DNA from: Pigoraptor vietnamica
Taxonomy: Eukaryota; Opisthokonta; Filasterea
Direction of reading: 5' to 3'
DNA length: 14,264 bases
Assembly: GCA_943704525.1 (NCBI GenBank)
Contig: CALSCQ010001213.1
Coordinates: 1-14,264, forward strand
How positions within the stretch are numbered: position 1 is the first letter of the stretch; every line of letters begins with the position of its first letter. The position numbers and the translations under genes were made by a program. Positions 10,966-14,264 of this stretch are shown in pieces. Under the pieces are notes generated by a model that ran no database searches, had not been told where the DNA came from, and saw only the letters and a list, made by a program, of their open reading frames with translations.

Positions 10966-11712
10966 TGCTGCCGGCTGTTGCAATGCCAGCAAGTATTGCG
11001 ACACACCGCTCGCGCGGCGCACGCCCCTTGCGGCTAAATGGTTTTCAGCAAAAAAAACCCACTCTAACAATCAGACGCGCTGAATAACACGGCTAAACGA
11101 GTTTGAGAGAAGAAGGATGAGCACCCCGCGACACACCACGAGCTACGAAACCGGCGCGTAAGTTCCGAGGCAGCGAGTGGGTCAATAGCAAACGCCTGCG
11201 CACACAGCGAGAAGTAAAGCGATGGAGCACTTGTGTGTGCTGCACTTCAGGGGGCGGCAAGTCAGCGCGGAGGTGTGTGATGCATCCGGGGTGGGTGTGA
11301 AAAGAGCGCGAAAATTCAAATGCCACGTGACTGCCGTCTGTCAGTAAGCGCTCCATCTCTTCGAAACGAAACGCACGGCGCCGCTGCACGTGTATCCCTT
11401 GCTTCCACTACCGCAAATTTCAATTGCAGGGGCCCATCTCGACCTTTTCTGAGTGTCCCTGGGGAGCATCGGCTACTGGGCGATTGGGGTCTGGCTCAGG
11501 ACCTTGCCTCTTTAGGCAACGTACGACCAACCTTTTTGCCGCTATGATATTTACATTTCACGCAAACGCAACGTAGTCGCACGCTCGCGAAATAGAAGAA
11601 AGGCGGGTAGGAATGGTTGCGCAGACGGAGTGCCCTTCTGCAGCATGCGCGAGATGGGCTCGGCAGTGAACGCGCCGGCACTGTTCTCGGCGCAGGGAGC
11701 CTGTCACTGTTA
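10966..11712. other. Intergenic region upstream of the P-element-like gene
   Basis: These 747 bases lie between the stop of the pseudokinase/RING gene and the start of the P-element-like gene, both on the minus strand. Short open frames on both strands have no recognisable content. An eight-base A run at 11050-11057 and the E2F-like/CACGTGAC pair at 11306-11331 are the only motifs I can name. I see no TATA box at a convincing distance. Confidence 0.6.
11306..11331 (-). promoter_or_regulatory. E2F-like site and CACGTGAC pair
   Basis: GCGCGAAA (11306-11313; TTTCGCGC on the minus strand, matching TTTSSCGC) lies ten bases from CACGTGAC (11324-11331), about 340 bases upstream of the ATG at 10965. 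The same two motifs occur together at 6089-6113 before the F-box locus. Binding is inferred from consensus only. Confidence 0.35.
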
Positions 11713-14230
11713 CTACCGACGGCGTTGCGGGTTTGCCGTGAGCGTGGACGGTATGGTGAGACCGTGCATGGCGACGATCGGGTTGCACGTTCGTATAACC
11801 TCCTCGATGACGGGAAGGCTCTCAAAGCTCAGCTGGAACGTGCAGAAGCTATTGAGGCGGCCCTCTGTGCGCGGCCTGCGGAAGCGCAAGTACTCCCGGT
11901 CGTTAAAGAAGACGTCCCCCGGTTTGGGGTTGCTCGGACAGCGTCTGACGTGGTCGTGGGGGTCGTTCGAGTCGCAAACGCCGAGGCAGAATCCGCAGAA
12001 GAATCTCTTGCAACTGCTGCACTCGAGTGCCATGCAGCCGGCGAAGTCGTCAAACACCTGTCGGCACCCCGGATAGGGACACGTGTCGCACAGCACGTGC
12101 GTCTCGATCATCTTTCGGATTGCTTCCACACGCGTCTGGGACGCCTCCATGTTGCGCAGTCTCTCGACCTCCGCCCCCACTTCCTGGCCGCTCCTCGCGC
12201 GCTGATACCGCTCGTAGAGACCCTCCGACAGCGACCGCGCGAGGACTGCGTCAGTATACGATGTAGTGCACGTGCCCGTGGCGCACCGGAGGCTCCCACC
12301 CGCGTAATTTTCGATCTTCGTTTCGACGTAGGCGCTGAGACAACCCGAACAGACGAAGTGGCCGCGACCGCACGAGACGCCCTCCCACGTCCCGTAGAGC
12401 GACTCGCACGCCACGCAATGCACGGTCATCTTGTTGTCGCTCCATCGACCACCGGATGCAGCGGAGACGGCGCTCTCGAGAGAGGTTCGGAATTGGCTTG
12501 ATGTCGGGCGAGCGGCCGGCAGTTGCGCGCGAAGGGCCGCGAAGACGAGCTCCCACGTCGTGTACATGACCGCTGTCGTCGTCTGCGGTTCGCGAAGGGC
12601 GTCCCAGTCGTTCACAAGCGTCGCACGCAGGGCGCTGCGCTCGTGCGCGCTTGCGAAGAGATCGTATGCGATCAGGGCGAGGGAGTAGATGTCCGACGAT
12701 AGGGCGACCGCCGAAGTCGCGCCTCCGCGCCCGAGCGTCTCTGGGGCAGCGTACATGGCCCGATTTCCAACCAAACTGGCGTCATGCCATTCGACGCGGG
12801 GGCCCGTTCGCGTCAACGCAGCCGCTTGTGCGACGAGTGCGTCTTCGGCGGCGTGCATGTCGCCCAAAACAACGCGGCCGTCTTCGCCCACGAGTGCGCA
12901 TTGCGGTGTCAAGGCCCCGTGCACGATGTACGCTCCGTGCAAGGCGTCCAGCCCGCGCGTGAGATCGGCGAGGGCCAACAGACGTGTGCCGACGCTCGGT
13001 GCTGCGTGCGCGCTCGCCAACCAAGTCTGCAGCGTCGTCTGCATCGGAGAGGGTGAAAGGGCGTGCGGTGAGTGTCTGTATTGCTTGCAATTCATGCGGC
13101 TGTTGGCGTGCGGAGCGCAAATGCCTGACAGGGTTGTGCATGCGAAATGGAACCATTTGTAACGGCTCACCTGATAGTGCGGCAGGGCGATGTAACCGAA
13201 GGGTCCACTGGGTTCGATGAAGGCGCACGCCATCGCGACGATGTTTCTGCGGTCGCGCAATTTCGAGGGCTGACGCGCGTCAGTTGGGTGCAATGCGTGT
13301 GCACGTGGGATAATCTGCTAACGGTAGCATCGTGCGTAAGAGTATCACTGTGTCTGTTGTATGACAGCAGAAGTGAACCCACCGGCAACGCCGCGTCTTC
13401 ACGGCCACCGCCACTTCGCGTACGAACGCCGTCGCCCCGTCTTGGCTGCGCACGTCGAAGCGCACGAGGTCAAACCGTGCGCCTCCGTTCGCAGCTTGCA
13501 CCTTTTGGACGACGCGTCGCAGCTCGTGGGAGGCGTCCTTTGCCGCGACACTGTCGAGTGCAAAGTCACCGACGCACCGCCACAGATCCCAAGCGCCGCC
13601 CTCTTGCGCAAAATCCAGCGCGGCGTCCACGAGACCCGCGGAAACCGGATTTCTGCCGAGCATTCGGCACGTCGCTCTCGCCTCCATGAAGGCCTCCGTT
13701 GCGAGCGTGACCCCCTCTGCAATGCCGCGGAAGATCCGGTCGCGCACGTCGACGTAGTCTTCGAGGGCGGCAGAGACGACTGCGACGCCCCGGGCATTGT
13801 CAGCGACCACGACGTCATGGCCGAGTGCGCGGTACGCCTCGACGGCACGCTGAAGAACGTCACGTGCGCGCGCGTGACGACCCGATGCGTCGGCGTCTTC
13901 GCACAGCGCCGGCTTTCTGGCCGAGCGCGCCCATTGCTCCATCGTGGACGACAGCTCACGTGCCCTGCCGATCTTGGCCGTGAGGTCCGCGAGCTCGGCG
14001 ACGGTGCTGGAGAGGTGCGTCTCGGCCACTGCCACTGCTGCGCGTATGTAATGCAGCACGTGCGCCGGGACGTCGGCTTCGAGTGCGCTGAGCTCCCTGT
14101 CAATCGCTGACATCGCCTCTTCCGTCAGGTGGAGCAAGGCCGTGTCCAGTTCGGCAGACGTTCCGTCGCTCGCACTCGCTCCGGGCGAACTGGAGTTGCG
14201 CGAGGACGAAGAAGGTACCGCGCTAGACAT
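11713..14230 (-). CDS. Pseudokinase fused to RING and Rcat-like ubiquitin-ligase domains
   Basis: Exons are 14230-13383, 13246-13171 and 13038-11713, giving 749 residues. Introns are 136 bases (CCG|GTGGGT to CCGCAG|AAA, phase 2) and 132 bases (CAG|GTGAGC to GATGCAG|ACG, phase 0). Residues 1-25 are Ser-rich and 27-245 are largely helical, possibly an MLKL-type helical bundle. Residues 250-500 follow the protein-kinase fold: RNIVAMACAF (283-292), HGALTPQC (348-355) where HRDLKPxN is expected, GDMH (367-370) for the DFG region, MYAAPE (403-408), and DIYSLALIAYDL (424-435). The catalytic Asp, the metal-binding Asn and the glycine loop are missing and no clear VAIK lysine is seen, so it is probably catalytically dead. 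A RING1-like zinc set follows (C516, C519, C531, H535, C538, C541, C560, C565). The Rcat/RING2-like set is C628, C633, C643, C648, C651, C656, C659, H671 and C675, with C643 in the catalytic position. I infer an RBR-type E3 ubiquitin ligase. The true start may lie in an upstream exon. Confidence 0.8.
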
Positions 14231-14242
14231 CAGCACGTCAAC

Positions 14243-14264
14243 CTGCGTTTAAAGAGAAGGGGGG
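14243..14264 (-). other. Possible 3' splice site upstream of the pseudokinase start
   Basis: On the minus strand the window begins with a pyrimidine run followed by AAACGCAG, then GTTGACGTGCTG leading in frame into the ATG at 14230. This resembles a 3' splice site, and an in-frame TAA lies just before it. The chosen ATG has C at -3. The gene may therefore have a further 5' exon outside the window. Confidence 0.35.

Noticed and set aside
11617-12501. 294-codon plus-strand open frame
   Set aside because: Antisense to the zinc-domain exon of the pseudokinase gene, whose cysteine motifs clearly fix the coding strand.
13361-14110. 249-codon plus-strand open frame
   Set aside because: Antisense to exon 1 of the pseudokinase gene, which joins in phase to kinase motifs.

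Overview
The window looks like nuclear DNA from a unicellular eukaryote whose coding parts are GC-rich. Spliceosomal GT-AG introns of about 130-290 bases interrupt at least four genes. Intergenic DNA is long, CA/GT microsatellites are present, and all recognisable domains are eukaryotic (F-box/LRR, Golgi-type family 10 fucosyltransferase, protein-kinase fold, RING/Rcat zinc domains, P-element/THAP9-like module). I cannot name the lineage from the sequence. No tRNA, rRNA, CRISPR array or intact transposon was found.

Layout. Positions 1-3226 hold no gene I can support: AT-rich and purine-rich noncoding DNA, a degenerate tandem repeat at about 2590-2906 just downstream of a TATA-like box, and a CArG-box match shortly before the first gene. 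A three-exon plus-strand gene (3227-4199) encodes a small protein of about 150 residues with an N-terminal acylation motif and a long charged helix. A 52-base poly(A) tract (4501-4552) lies between it and the convergent minus-strand F-box/LRR locus (6013 down to 4592). That locus is broken by at least three, probably four, small frameshifts. The rest is also on the minus strand: a two-exon fucosyltransferase (7960 down to 6333), a three-exon 771-residue protein with a P-element/THAP9-like module (10965 down to 8248), and a three-exon 749-residue pseudokinase with RING and Rcat-like zinc domains (14230 down to 11713, possibly incomplete at its 5' end).

The genes do not form an operon or an obvious pathway. 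Two loci point to ubiquitin ligases: the F-box/LRR relic as an SCF substrate receptor, and the pseudokinase fusion as an RBR-like ligase. The most interesting items are the pseudokinase/RING/Rcat fusion, the apparently domesticated transposase-like DNA-binding protein, and two introns whose 5' splice sites lie in or against GT microsatellites. Exon boundaries were inferred by hand from splice consensus, reading phase and protein continuity, so they are models and not transcript evidence.
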